Under the pieces are notes generated by a model. It ran no database searches. It saw only the letters and a program-made list of their open reading frames with translations, and was not told the DNA's origin. A stretch of DNA of 28,255 nucleotides from a bacterium. GTDB taxonomy: Bacteria > CAIWAD01. The stretch spans positions 1-28,255 of the forward strand of contig JAUXWS010000003.1 of NCBI GenBank assembly GCA_030685015.1, given 5' to 3'. A program made the translations under genes and the position numbers. Shown here in pieces: positions 17,020 to 27,558 of the stretch. Within the stretch, counting starts at the first letter, position 1; the number at the start of each line of letters is the position of its first letter.

Positions 17020-17463
17020 ATGCCCCTGCCCTGGACCCCGCTGGCCCTCGCCGCCTGCTGCGTGGCCACGACAACCGCCGTCGCCGAGGATCCGACCGCC
17101 CAGGTGCGCGCCGCCGAGACGGCCTTCGCCGCCACCATGGCCGCGCGCGACGCCGCCGCCTTCGCCGCCTTCGTCTCGGAGGAGGCGGTCTTCCTCGGCC
17201 GGGACGTCCTGCGCGGCCGCGCGGCCGTCCGCGAAGGCTGGGCGCGCTTCTTCACGGATCCCCAGCCGCCTTTCTCCTGGGAGTCGCAGCAGGTCGAGGT
17301 GCTGGATTCCGGCACCCTCGCCCTCAGCAGCGGGCCCGTGAAGGATCCGGACGGGATCATGGTCGCCACCTTCACCAGCATCTGGCGCCTGGAGGCCGAC
17401 GGCTGCTGGCGCGTCATCTTCGACCGGGGCTGTCCCGTCGCGGCGCCGGATCCGGCGCCGTGA
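17020..17463 (+). CDS. Exported SnoaL-like (DUF4440-type) protein
   Basis: This encodes 147 residues with a signal peptide (residues 1-22, cleavage near TAVA-ED). The mature part is a NTF2-like cone fold of the SnoaL/DUF4440 type: VRAAETAFAATMAARDAAAFAAF, then EAVFLG, then LRGRAAVREGWARFF, then a C-terminal strand set ending TSIWRLEADGCWRVIFDRG. Members often serve as small ligand-binding or isomerase-like proteins; the activity here is unknown. The start at 17020 follows GGGAGAG. Its stop overlaps the start of the beta-lactamase gene as GTGA, so the two are translationally coupled and probably both periplasmic. Confidence 0.85.
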   Translation: MPLPWTPLALAACCVATTTAVAEDPTAQVRAAETAFAATMAARDAAAFAAFVSEEAVFLGRDVLRGRAAVREGWARFFTDPQPPFSWESQQVEVLDSGTLALSSGPVKDPDGIMVATFTSIWRLEADGCWRVIFDRGCPVAAPDPAP

Positions 17464-18272
17464 AAGGGCTCCGACATCTCCTCCTCCCGGTCCTGCTGCT
17501 TGCCGTGTGCAGGCTGGCGGCCGAGCAGCGGAGGCGGCCCGACTGGCAGGCCTGGTTCGACGAGGCGGGCACGACCGGCGTCCTCGTCCTCTACGACCTG
17601 GAGCGCGACCTCTGGCAGATCAGCGACACGGCCCGCGCCCGGAAGCGCTTCATCCCCGCCTCCACCTTCAAGATCCCCAACACGCTGATCGCGCTGGAGA
17701 CCGGCGTGCTGGGGGACGAGCGCGCGGAGCTGCCCTGGGACGGCGTCACGCGGGAGATCGCCGACTGGAACCGGCCTCATCAGCTGCGTGGCGCCCTGCG
17801 CGTCTCCTGCGTGCCCGTCTTCCAGGAACTCGCGCGCAGGATCGGCCCGTCGCGCATGAAGTCCGGCCTGGAGGCGCTCGGCTACGGCAACGCCGACCTC
17901 GGCGGCGGCGTCGACCGCTTCTGGCTGGACGGCGCCCTGCGCATCTCCGCCCTCGAGCAGGTGGAATTCCTGAAGCGCTTCCAGCAGGGCACGCTGCCGC
18001 TGGCGGAGCGCAGCCTGCGCATCGCCCGGGAGGCACTCATCTGCGAGGCCGGCCCGGACTGGATCCTGCGCGCCAAGACCGGCTGGGGGGCGCGGCTGGA
18101 TCCCCAGGTCGGCTGGTGGGTGGGCTGGGTGGAGGGTGAGACGCGCACTGTCATCTTCGCCTGCAACCTGGACATCCGTGAACCCTCCCACCTGTCCCTG
18201 CGCCAGGCCTTGACGCGCCGAGCCCTGGTCGGGGTAGGCGCGCTGCCAACCAACAAGGAGATCCGCCCATGA
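17460..18272 (+). CDS. Class D (OXA-type) beta-lactamase
   Basis: This 270-residue periplasmic serine beta-lactamase carries every class D motif: STFK at 68-71 (nucleophile S68, carboxylated K71), SCV at 116-118, YGN at 142-144, and KTG at 206-208 followed by WG. FWLDGALRISALEQVEFL and GWWVGWVE also match the class. A signal peptide (MKGLRHLLLPVLLLAVCRLA) precedes. The GTG start overlaps the SnoaL-like stop by 4 bp. Its own stop overlaps the next start as ATGA, so three genes are coupled. There is no integron, transposase or attC-like sequence nearby and base composition is like the neighbours, so it looks like a resident chromosomal gene. Its spectrum cannot be read from sequence. Confidence 0.95.
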   Translation: MKGLRHLLLPVLLLAVCRLAAEQRRRPDWQAWFDEAGTTGVLVLYDLERDLWQISDTARARKRFIPASTFKIPNTLIALETGVLGDERAELPWDGVTREIADWNRPHQLRGALRVSCVPVFQELARRIGPSRMKSGLEALGYGNADLGGGVDRFWLDGALRISALEQVEFLKRFQQGTLPLAERSLRIAREALICEAGPDWILRAKTGWGARLDPQVGWWVGWVEGETRTVIFACNLDIREPSHLSLRQALTRRALVGVGALPTNKEIRP

Positions 18273-18463
18273 ACGGCGAGAAGATCGAAGTCGAGGTCAC
18301 CCACCGCCACCGCCTGGCCGGGGGAGCCGCCAAGGCCGGGGTCGGCCTGGGCACGGCCCTGGCCGTCGCCATCTCCTGGAGCGTCAATCAATCGATCCTC
18401 TGGGCCATCCTCCATGGCATCCTCTCCTGGATCTATGTGGTCTACTACGCCCTGACCCGCTGA
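18269..18463 (+). CDS. Small conserved-looking membrane protein
   Basis: This encodes 64 residues: a polar N-terminus (EKIEVEVTHRHR) then one long or two short membrane segments (AGVGLGTALAVAISWSV and ILWAILHGILSWIYVVYYAL), ending TR. The start at 18269 overlaps the beta-lactamase stop (ATGA) and AAGGAG lies about 8 nt upstream, so translation is well supported. The SILWAILHG...WIYVVYYAL pattern looks like small membrane proteins found in many bacteria without known function. It could sit next to the exported beta-lactamase and SnoaL-like proteins by chance of operon structure; no role can be assigned. Confidence 0.8.
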   Translation: MNGEKIEVEVTHRHRLAGGAAKAGVGLGTALAVAISWSVNQSILWAILHGILSWIYVVYYALTR

Positions 18464-18693
18464 GGGGCCCCGGCCGCGGCAGCTTCGTTGCTTCTGAACG
18501 TGAAATGCGATTTCTTGGGGCGTCGTCGCGCCAATCCGAAATGATCCGAAGACCAATGGAGCCCGGCCGCTGGTTTCCCGGCAACCGACCGCGGGCGCCG
18601 GCCGCCAGCCGGTCGTCCTCGATGTGACCGCGGCGGGCGCGGCCAGCATGGATCGCCACTTACCGTCCCGACAGTTGACAGAAGAGGAGAAAC
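18464..18693. other. Intergenic region before hppA
   Basis: This is 230 bp with no supported gene. The first part contains a less GC-rich stretch (about 18490-18560). The sequence before the hppA start carries TTGACAG followed directly by the Shine-Dalgarno, which is too close to serve as a -35 element for hppA. I see no terminator or riboswitch fold by eye. Confidence 0.5.
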
Positions 18694-20772
<2,079 letters not shown>

Positions 20773-20793
20773 CGCACGGTCGGCCAGACTGCG

Positions 20794-20826
20794 ACAGGGG
20801 CTTGCCGCGGCAGGCCCCTGTTGTTT
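20794..20826 (+). terminator. Intrinsic terminator after hppA
   Basis: CAGGGGC and GCCCCTG pair around an inner GCC/GGC (20795-20820), followed by TTGTTT. It sits 22 bp after the hppA stop on the same strand and separates it from the symporter operon. An AT-rich island (20838-20868, with TAAAAT at 20855) follows and probably carries the next promoter; no good -35 match is visible. Confidence 0.8.
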
Positions 20827-20945
20827 ATGACTCGCTATTCACTTTTAATCCTGTTAAAATTTTCTTGAAGAACCATTCCTCAGCCGGTACATTGTCCGCC
20901 ATTCGCCTGTCGCAATCCTGAGACCCACCCATCGCGGAGGACCTG

Positions 20946-21230
20946 ATGCTGCACGAACCCGCCGCCTCGAGCGGCCCGGATCCCGGCTCCTCGTACAAGG
21001 CCCGTCTGGGCATCTGGATGTTCTTCTTCTACGCCGCCATCTATGCGGGCTTCGTCGCCATCAACCTGGCCAGCCCCGGCGCCATGGAGACGACGGTGCT
21101 GGCCGGCATGAACCTGGCCACCGTCTATGGCATCGGCTTGATTGTCTTCGCCCTTCTCCTGGCCCTGGTCTACGACCGGCTCTGCTCCGTGCGGGAGCGG
21201 CTGTTGGCCGACAAGGAGGGCGCCCGCTGA
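20946..21230 (+). CDS. DUF485 family membrane protein (YjcH-like)
   Basis: This 94-residue inner-membrane protein has two transmembrane segments (about 23-43 and 58-78). RLGIWMFFFYAAIYAGFVAIN and MNLATVYGIGLIVFALLLAL match the DUF485/YjcH pattern. In E. coli yjcH is cotranscribed with the acetate permease actP; the family is thought to be a small companion of such symporters. Here its TGA overlaps the symporter ATG by 1 bp, confirming the pairing. The start at 20946 follows GGAGG. Confidence 0.88.
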   Translation: MLHEPAASSGPDPGSSYKARLGIWMFFFYAAIYAGFVAINLASPGAMETTVLAGMNLATVYGIGLIVFALLLALVYDRLCSVRERLLADKEGAR

Positions 21231-23134
21231 TGGCCATCACCGTCTTCATCATCTTCGTCGCCGCCGTGCTGGGACTCTCCTTCTGGCTGGCGCGGCGCAC
21301 CACCTCGGCCAACGCCTATTACGCGGCGGGAGGCACCATCCACTGGTCGGTGAACGGCATCGCCTTCGCCGGCGACTACCTGAGCGCCGCCTCCTTCCTC
21401 GGCATTTGCGGCATGATCGCCACAGCCGGCTACGACGGATTCCTCTATTCCATCGGCTTCCTGGCCGGCTGGATCGTCGCCCTCTTCATCGTGGCCGAAC
21501 CCATGAAGCGGCTGGGCAAGTACACCTTCACCGACGCCCTGGACGCCAAGTTCAATTCGCGGGGCATCAAGCTGGCAGCGGCGATCAGCACCCTGGTGGT
21601 GTCCATCTTCTACCTGATTCCGCAGATGGTGGGCGCCGGCGTGCTGGTGGAGCCCCTGCTCGGCATCCCCCACGCCTGGGGCGTGATCATGGTGGGGGCG
21701 ATCGTCATCACCATCGTCGCCACCGCCGGCATGACCTCCACCACCTACGTGCAGTTCATCAAGGGCGCCATGCTCGTGATCTTCTCCACCGTGCTGGTGG
21801 TCTCCCTGCTGGTGCGCGGCCTCACCACCACTCCCGACCAGGGCGGCACCGTGCCCTTCGTGGAGCCGCGCGTGCTGATGGCGGGCGAACTGGACGGCAT
21901 CCTGCAACCGGCCGACAGCAGCTTCACGCTGCTGGAGCGCGCCGAGGCCAAAGGCAAGCGCTTCGCCCGCCTGGCCGGTCCCGGGGGCGAGAGCTGGTGG
22001 CTGGCGGGAAGCCCCGACGAACAGGGTCTCATCGCCCTGACCGAGGTGCAATGGGAGGCGAAGTCCGCCGAGGGGCACCTGGTCAACGGCCGGCCGGCCG
22101 GCGTGGACAACCCGTTGCGCCAGGTGGGCAACCTGACGCGCGTGGCCGGCAAGACCGGCGACGAGGCAGTGACGGGATCCCTGGGGCCCTTCGAGTTCCT
22201 CTCGCTCTTGTCCGACGAGCAGACCAGCGTGCGCCGCTGGATGAGCGCGGGCTTCACCTCGGCCAACGGCGCCGCCGTCAAGGTGATCTACCCCGTCGAG
22301 ACACCGGGCAACCGCGTCATGCGTCCCGGTCTCAAGTTCAAGGTCGAGGGGACGCCCCTGGAGCGCCTCGATTTCGTCAGCCTGATGCTGGCCCTCTTCT
22401 TCGGGACGGCCGCCCTGCCCCACATCCTCATCCGCTACTACACGGTGCCCAGCCCCACCTCGGCGCGCAAGTCGACCATCGTCGCCATCGCGGCCATCGG
22501 CGCCTTCTACGTGCTGACCCTCTACATGGGCCTGGGCGCCATGACCAGCGGCGTGATCAACCCACTGGACGACAACATGTCGGCGCCGCTGCTGGCGCGC
22601 TCCTTCGGGGAGCTGCTTTTCGCCGTCATCTCGGCCATCGCCTTCTCCACCGTGCTGGGGACGGTGAGCGGCCTCATCATCGCCGCCTCGGGAGCCGTCG
22701 CCCACGACCTGATGGACCGCTATGCCGGCCGCCGCATGACCGAGCACCAGAAAGTGCGCGCCGGCAAGATCTCCGCCTTCGCCGTGGGCCTGCTCGCCAT
22801 CATCCTGGGCATCCTCTTCAAGGGCATGAACGTCTCCTTCCTGGTGGGTCTTGCCTTCGCCGTGGCGGCCAGCGCCAACCTGCCGGCCATCCTCATGATG
22901 CTCTTCTGGAAGGGCACCACGGCCAAGGGGATCACGGCGGCGGTGACGGTGGGCATCCTCAGCTCCGTCGGCCTGATCATCTTCTCGCCCACCATGTGGG
23001 AGCGCTACGGGCTGGATCCCGCCCTGGCGCCCATCCCCCTCAACAACCCGGGCATCATCTCCATCCCCTTGAGTTTCCTGGTCCTTTATCTGGTGTCCCT
23101 GGCCACGGCCGGATCGAAAAGGACCACCATGTAG
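21230..23134 (+). CDS. Sodium/solute symporter, ActP-like, with enlarged periplasmic loop
   Basis: This 634-residue secondary transporter of the SSS family is closest by eye to acetate/short-chain carboxylate permeases (ActP, MctP and the related VC_2705 group). Landmarks are AGDYLSAASFLGI (TM2), PMKRLGKYTFTDAL, FGTAALPHILIRYYTVP, a conserved Ser/Thr-rich Na+-site helix (FSTVLGTVSGLIIAASGAVAHDL), and FLVGLAFAVAASANLPAIL. ActP has about 550 residues; here a loop at residues 198-380 or so, between TM6 and the FGTA helix, carries about 130 extra residues. It holds hydrophilic, beta-rich text (ADSSFTLLERAEAKGKRFAR) that may form a small external domain. Preceded by DUF485, followed after 18 bp by the sensor fusion gene. 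Substrate is inferred. Confidence 0.9.
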   Translation: MAITVFIIFVAAVLGLSFWLARRTTSANAYYAAGGTIHWSVNGIAFAGDYLSAASFLGICGMIATAGYDGFLYSIGFLAGWIVALFIVAEPMKRLGKYTFTDALDAKFNSRGIKLAAAISTLVVSIFYLIPQMVGAGVLVEPLLGIPHAWGVIMVGAIVITIVATAGMTSTTYVQFIKGAMLVIFSTVLVVSLLVRGLTTTPDQGGTVPFVEPRVLMAGELDGILQPADSSFTLLERAEAKGKRFARLAGPGGESWWLAGSPDEQGLIALTEVQWEAKSAEGHLVNGRPAGVDNPLRQVGNLTRVAGKTGDEAVTGSLGPFEFLSLLSDEQTSVRRWMSAGFTSANGAAVKVIYPVETPGNRVMRPGLKFKVEGTPLERLDFVSLMLALFFGTAALPHILIRYYTVPSPTSARKSTIVAIAAIGAFYVLTLYMGLGAMTSGVINPLDDNMSAPLLARSFGELLFAVISAIAFSTVLGTVSGLIIAASGAVAHDLMDRYAGRRMTEHQKVRAGKISAFAVGLLAIILGILFKGMNVSFLVGLAFAVAASANLPAILMMLFWKGTTAKGITAAVTVGILSSVGLIIFSPTMWERYGLDPALAPIPLNNPGIISIPLSFLVLYLVSLATAGSKRTTM

Positions 23135-23152
23135 CAGCCATCGGAGCCGCGC

Positions 23153-26100
23153 GTGAGCCAGCTGAGCGCCGTCCGCGTCGACCTGCACGTCCACAGCTCC
23201 TGCAGCGACGGGAGCCTCAGCCCCGAGCAGCTGGCCGACGAGCTGGCGGCGGCGGGTGCGGGCTTTGCCGCCCTGGCCGACCACAACACGGTGGAGGGTC
23301 TGGAGCGCTTCCGCGAAGCCCTGGAGCGCCGTGGCGTGCGGGTGATCAGCGGCCTGGAGCTGGACGTCCAGGCTGCCTGCGGTCCGCTTCACCTCCTGGC
23401 TTACGGCTTCGACGAGCATGCGCCGCGCCTGCGCCGGGCGTTGCGCGCCGTGCGACATCCCCACTGGGATCGCCTCCTGCGCGCCTGGTGGCCCCCCTCG
23501 CTTCGCCGGGCCCACGCCCCGCAGGCCCTGGCCCTGGGTCCGGGGCGGGGGGCGCTGGCGGCGGACGAGGCGATCCGCCTCATCCACGAGGCGGGGGGAC
23601 TCGTCTTCCTGGCCCATCCCCTTGCCGCCATGGCGGGACCGGACGAGCTGGAGCGGTGCCTGGACGAGCTGCAGGGGCTGGGGCTGGACGGGATCGAGGC
23701 GCACTACAAACCCTACGACAGCGCCACCCGCCTACACCTGGAGGAGGTGGCCCGGCGGCGCGGCCTGCTGGCCTCGGGCGGCAGCGACTACCATGGACCG
23801 GGTGTGGAGCTGGGCGCCGCCACGCCCGGCATGGACCTGTCCGAGGATTCCTGGCGCCGTCTGTCGCGGGCGCTGGGCTGGACGGGCGAGGGCTTCCTCC
23901 TCTCCCGGGCGGCGGCAGGCGCGCCGGCACGCCCGGGCTGGCGCCGGGGCTTCCTGCTCAACATCGGCCTGCCGGCCGCCCTCACCGGCCTGCTCTTCGT
24001 GCTGGCCATCTTCCGTTTCCTGCTTCCCGCGATGGAGGACCAGCTCCTCGAGCGCAAGAAGGAGATGATCCGCGAACTCACCCGCGCCGCCGTCAGCATC
24101 CTTCAGGAGTACGAGGACGAGGCCCGGGCCGGACGGCTGGAACCGGCGGCCGCCCGCGCCGAGGCGGCGGAGCGCCTGCGCCGCCTGCGCTACGGCGCCG
24201 AGGGCAAGGACTACTTTTGGGTGACGGACATGACGCCGCGCATGGTCATGCATCCCTGGCGCCCCGACCTGGAGGGCCGCGACCTGCGCGAGTTCCAGGA
24301 TCCCACCGGGCGGCGCGTCTTCGTCGCCTTCGTGGATGCGGTCCGACGGCGGGACTCCGGCTATGTGGACTACTACTGGCAGTGGAAGGACGACGCCGGG
24401 CAGATCGCCCCCAAGCTTTCCCACGTGCAGGCCTTCCGACCCTGGGGCTGGGTGATCGGCACAGGCATCTACAGCGAGGACGTGCAGGCGGAGATCGTCC
24501 GGGTCCGCGGCCGCCTCGTCTACGCCTCCCTGCTCATCCTGGGCGTGGCCGGCCTGCTCCTGGCCACCATCATGCGGCAGAGCCTGGCCCTCGAGCGCCG
24601 GCGGGCACGGGCGGAGCAGGAGCTGCGCGAAACCAGCGGCAAGTACCGGGCCCTGGTCGAGGCGTCGACGGAGGGGACCCTCATGGTGCTGGACGGCCGC
24701 TGCGCCTACGCCAACGGCATCATGGAGCGCATGCTGGGCGAGGAGAGGGGCGGCCTGGCGGGACGCGGCATCCTGGACCTGCTCGCCACCGACAGCCCCG
24801 GTGATCGGCGTGGCCGCGAGACGATGGAATGCCTGTTGCGCGGCGAGGCGGTGCCGGGCAGCTTCGAAGCCAGGATGCGGCGCGCCGCGGGCGGGCACGC
24901 CGAGCTGCTCCTCTCGGCCACGTCCATTGCCGCGGACGGGCGCGAGGGCCACATCCTGGTGGCGCGCGACATCAGCCGCTCCAAGCAACTGGCCGCCACC
25001 ATCCAGCGCAGCCGCGTCCACTACCGCAAGCTGACGCGCTCCATCCACATGGGCGTCTTCCGCAGCGCCTGGGGCGACGGCGCCCTCCTGATCGAGGCCA
25101 ATCCGGCCATGCGTGTCCTGCTTGGCATGCCGGCGGAGGGCGAGCCGGCGGGCGTCGACTGGTTGGAGCGCGTCGTCGACGCCGAGCAGCGCCGTTCGCT
25201 GAAGGAGCGGCTGCAGCGGGAGGAGAGCGCCGAGCAGCCGCGCCTGGCCCTGCGCCGCCTGGATGGGGGACTGGTGGAGGTCCGCCTCTTCGCCGTGCTG
25301 GTGCGCGAGGACGAGCACGTGCTGTGCGACGGCGTCCTGGAGGACATCACGGCGCGGGCCCGCGGCGAAGCGGAGCGCGAGGAGCTGATCGCCCAGCTGC
25401 AGACCTCGCTCTTCTTCCTGCAGGAGCCGGTCGCCCCCGCCGTGCGGCCGGTCCCCGTGCTCGAGGCGGAGCGGCCCATCAGCGAGGCGGCGGTCCGCAT
25501 GGGCGGCTCGGAGGCCAGCGCGCTGGTGGTGGTGGGGGCCGGCGGCGAGCCGCTCGGTCTGGTGACCGACCATGATTTCCGCGCCCGCGTCACGGCGGTG
25601 GGCCTGGATCCGGCCCGGCCCCTGCGCGTGATCATGAGCGCGCCCCTGGCCTCCGTCTCGGTGCATGCCCTGGTCCACGAGGCGATCCTCGTCATGCAGG
25701 AGCGGGGCATCGGCCACCTGGCCGTGCTGGACGAGGCGGGCCGCCTGGTGGGCGTGCTGCGCGACCGCCACCTCATCCACTTCCGCCACTACAGCACGGT
25801 CATCCTCACCCAGTCCATCCGCCGCGCCGAAAGCGCCGCCGAGATCGGCCGGGCGCGCGAGCGCCTGCCGCGCCTGGTCCACGCCCTGCTCGCCTCCGGC
25901 GCCCGCGTGCGGGCCGTCAACCGCCTCATCACCGGCGTGGCGGACGCCGCCGCCGAACGCCTGCTCGCCCTGGCCACGGCGGAGCTGGGTCCGCCGCCGG
26001 GCGCTTTCGCCCTGCTCGCCATGGGCAGCCAGGGCCGCCTGGAGCAGACCCTGGTCACCGACCAGGACAACGCCATCGTCTACGAGGAGCCGCCCCCCGG

Positions 26101-26833
26101 CCGTGAGGCGGAGTGGCAGGCTTGGTTCCTGGAGCTGGGGCGGCTCGTCACTGTCGGTCTGGCCGAGGCCGGCTACCGCGAATGCGCGGGCGGCGTGATG
26201 GCCCGCCACCCCAAATGGACCCTGTCGCTCGAGGCCTGGACGGCGCAGTTCCGGCACTGGATCCGCACGGCCGATCCGCAGCAGCTGCTGGATCTCAACA
26301 TCGCCTTCGATTTCCGCTGCGTGGGCGGCGAGCCGGCCCTGGCCCGGGAGCTGCGGCGCCGCGTCTTCAGCGAGATCCGGATCCATCCGCCCTTCCTGCT
26401 CCACCTGGCCCAGAACGCGCTGCTCGGCCGGCCGCCGCTCAGCCTGGGCGGCCGCATTGTGACCCAGGCCGCCGGCGACGGCCACAAGGCGCTCGACCTG
26501 AAGGAGGCTCTCCTTCCCGTCATCAACCACGGGCGGCTCTACGCCCTGCGCCATCAGGTCGAGGACACCCACACCCTGGACCGCCTGGGACGTCTGCACG
26601 AGCTGGGCCGCCTCAGCCAGGAGACCTGGGAGGAGCTGCTCCCCGACTACGAGGCGGCCATGCGCATGCGCCTCGAGCACCAGGCCCGCGCCGTGCTGGA
26701 AGGCCGCGAGGCCGACAACCTGCTTTCGCCCAGCGGCTGGACCGCCCTGGACGAGGCCATGCTCAAGCGGCTCTTCACCGTGGTGCAGGATCTGCGGCGC
26801 AAGATCAGCTACGATTTCCAGGGGATGGCGTGA
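23153..26833 (+). CDS. PHP-Cache-PAS-PAS-CBS-DUF294 nucleotidyltransferase membrane sensor
   Basis: One uninterrupted 1226-residue frame holds these domains in order. (1) PHP phosphoesterase, 8-225 or so: DLHVHSSCSDGS with H12, H14, D19; ADHN at 42-45; E69; AHP with H155; SDYH at 211-214. (2) TM1, 266-290. (3) Periplasmic sCache-type domain, 291-452: KDYFWVTDMTPRMVMHPW and PWGWVIGTGIYSEDV. (4) TM2, 453-475. (5) PAS, about 490-610, and a second PAS, 622-737. (6) A CBS pair, 765-880. (7) DUF294 nucleotidyltransferase, 900-1040, with MGSQGRLEQTLVTDQDNAIV (GS and DxD intact). (8) DUF294_C to the end. The GTG start has GGAG upstream. Both catalytic domains would be cytoplasmic and the Cache domain outside. 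It stands 18 bp after the symporter gene and overlaps mtgA by 4 bp. Confidence 0.9.
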   Translation: MSQLSAVRVDLHVHSSCSDGSLSPEQLADELAAAGAGFAALADHNTVEGLERFREALERRGVRVISGLELDVQAACGPLHLLAYGFDEHAPRLRRALRAVRHPHWDRLLRAWWPPSLRRAHAPQALALGPGRGALAADEAIRLIHEAGGLVFLAHPLAAMAGPDELERCLDELQGLGLDGIEAHYKPYDSATRLHLEEVARRRGLLASGGSDYHGPGVELGAATPGMDLSEDSWRRLSRALGWTGEGFLLSRAAAGAPARPGWRRGFLLNIGLPAALTGLLFVLAIFRFLLPAMEDQLLERKKEMIRELTRAAVSILQEYEDEARAGRLEPAAARAEAAERLRRLRYGAEGKDYFWVTDMTPRMVMHPWRPDLEGRDLREFQDPTGRRVFVAFVDAVRRRDSGYVDYYWQWKDDAGQIAPKLSHVQAFRPWGWVIGTGIYSEDVQAEIVRVRGRLVYASLLILGVAGLLLATIMRQSLALERRRARAEQELRETSGKYRALVEASTEGTLMVLDGRCAYANGIMERMLGEERGGLAGRGILDLLATDSPGDRRGRETMECLLRGEAVPGSFEARMRRAAGGHAELLLSATSIAADGREGHILVARDISRSKQLAATIQRSRVHYRKLTRSIHMGVFRSAWGDGALLIEANPAMRVLLGMPAEGEPAGVDWLERVVDAEQRRSLKERLQREESAEQPRLALRRLDGGLVEVRLFAVLVREDEHVLCDGVLEDITARARGEAEREELIAQLQTSLFFLQEPVAPAVRPVPVLEAERPISEAAVRMGGSEASALVVVGAGGEPLGLVTDHDFRARVTAVGLDPARPLRVIMSAPLASVSVHALVHEAILVMQERGIGHLAVLDEAGRLVGVLRDRHLIHFRHYSTVILTQSIRRAESAAEIGRARERLPRLVHALLASGARVRAVNRLITGVADAAAERLLALATAELGPPPGAFALLAMGSQGRLEQTLVTDQDNAIVYEEPPPGREAEWQAWFLELGRLVTVGLAEAGYRECAGGVMARHPKWTLSLEAWTAQFRHWIRTADPQQLLDLNIAFDFRCVGGEPALARELRRRVFSEIRIHPPFLLHLAQNALLGRPPLSLGGRIVTQAAGDGHKALDLKEALLPVINHGRLYALRHQVEDTHTLDRLGRLHELGRLSQETWEELLPDYEAAMRMRLEHQARAVLEGREADNLLSPSGWTALDEAMLKRLFTVVQDLRRKISYDFQGMA

Positions 26834-27558
26834 AGGCGCCCGGGCGGGCGGGGCGCTCCCGCCTGCGCCGGCTGGCCGGAGCGCTTCTGCGCCTGGCGGC
26901 GGCCGGCCTGGCGCTCACCCTGCTCGTCATCCTTGCCTTGCGCTGGGTGCCGCCCCCCACCAGCGCCATGATGCTGCAGCGTCGGGTGGCCGGGTTCTTC
27001 CAAGAGGGGGCGCCGCCTGTATGTTACGAATGGCGGCCGCTGGAGCGCATCTCCCCCCACGCCGCGCTGGCGGTGGTGGCGGCGGAGGACCAGCTCTTCC
27101 TCGAACACGGCGGTTTCGACCTGGAGGCGATCGGCAAGGCGCTGGACCACAACCGCCGCGGCCGCGGGGTGAGGGGCGCCAGCACCATCACCCAGCAGGT
27201 GGCGAAGAACCTCTTCCTCTGGCCGCGCCGCAGCTGGCTGCGCAAAGGCCTCGAGGCGGGCCTGACCGTGCTGCTGGAGGCGCTCTGGCCCAAGCGCCGC
27301 ATCCTCGAGGTCTACCTCAACATCGCCCAGTTCGGGGACGGCGTCTACGGGGTGCCCGCCGCCGCCCGCCACCTGCTGCACACCCGGGCGGACCGCCTCA
27401 CCCCCGAACAGGCGGCGCGGCTGGCCGCCGTCCTGCCCAATCCCCGCCAGTTCAAGGCCGATCGGCCCTCGCCCTACCTGCGGCGCCGGACGGATTGGAT
27501 CCAAGGCCAGATGAGGCAACTGGGCGGTCCGGCCTGGTTGCGGCAACTGGATCCTTGA
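26830..27558 (+). CDS. mtgA: Monofunctional peptidoglycan glycosyltransferase
   Basis: This 242-residue GT51 enzyme polymerises lipid II into glycan strands; E. coli MtgA is also 242 residues. One N-terminal membrane anchor (about 17-40) is followed by the GT51 motifs: AAEDQLFLEHGGFD with the catalytic E86, GASTITQQVAKNLFL, SWLRKGLEA with the second conserved Glu (E142), and RRILEVYLNIAQFGDGVYG. The last motif has Gln where proteobacterial MtgA has Glu (NIAEWG), which is not the catalytic position. The GTG start overlaps the sensor gene stop as GTGA, so it is translationally coupled to it. Translation from an internal Met is unlikely because the anchor would be lost. Confidence 0.94.
   Translation: MKAPGRAGRSRLRRLAGALLRLAAAGLALTLLVILALRWVPPPTSAMMLQRRVAGFFQEGAPPVCYEWRPLERISPHAALAVVAAEDQLFLEHGGFDLEAIGKALDHNRRGRGVRGASTITQQVAKNLFLWPRRSWLRKGLEAGLTVLLEALWPKRRILEVYLNIAQFGDGVYGVPAAARHLLHTRADRLTPEQAARLAAVLPNPRQFKADRPSPYLRRRTDWIQGQMRQLGGPAWLRQLDP

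Noticed and set aside
18384-18659. A 91-codon minus-strand frame before hppA
   Set aside because: It crosses a less GC-rich intergenic part and shows no domain or ribosome site; the sequence could belong to a dispersed element, but no second copy is in the window.
18674-18679. TTGACA as a -35 box for hppA
   Set aside because: It is only about 15 bp before the start codon and overlaps the Shine-Dalgarno region, leaving no place for a -10 box.
21142-24804. A 1220-codon plus-strand frame across the symporter and sensor genes
   Set aside because: It is rich in Arg, His, Pro and Gly as expected from a shifted frame of GC-rich genes; the two real genes are in other frames with clear domains.
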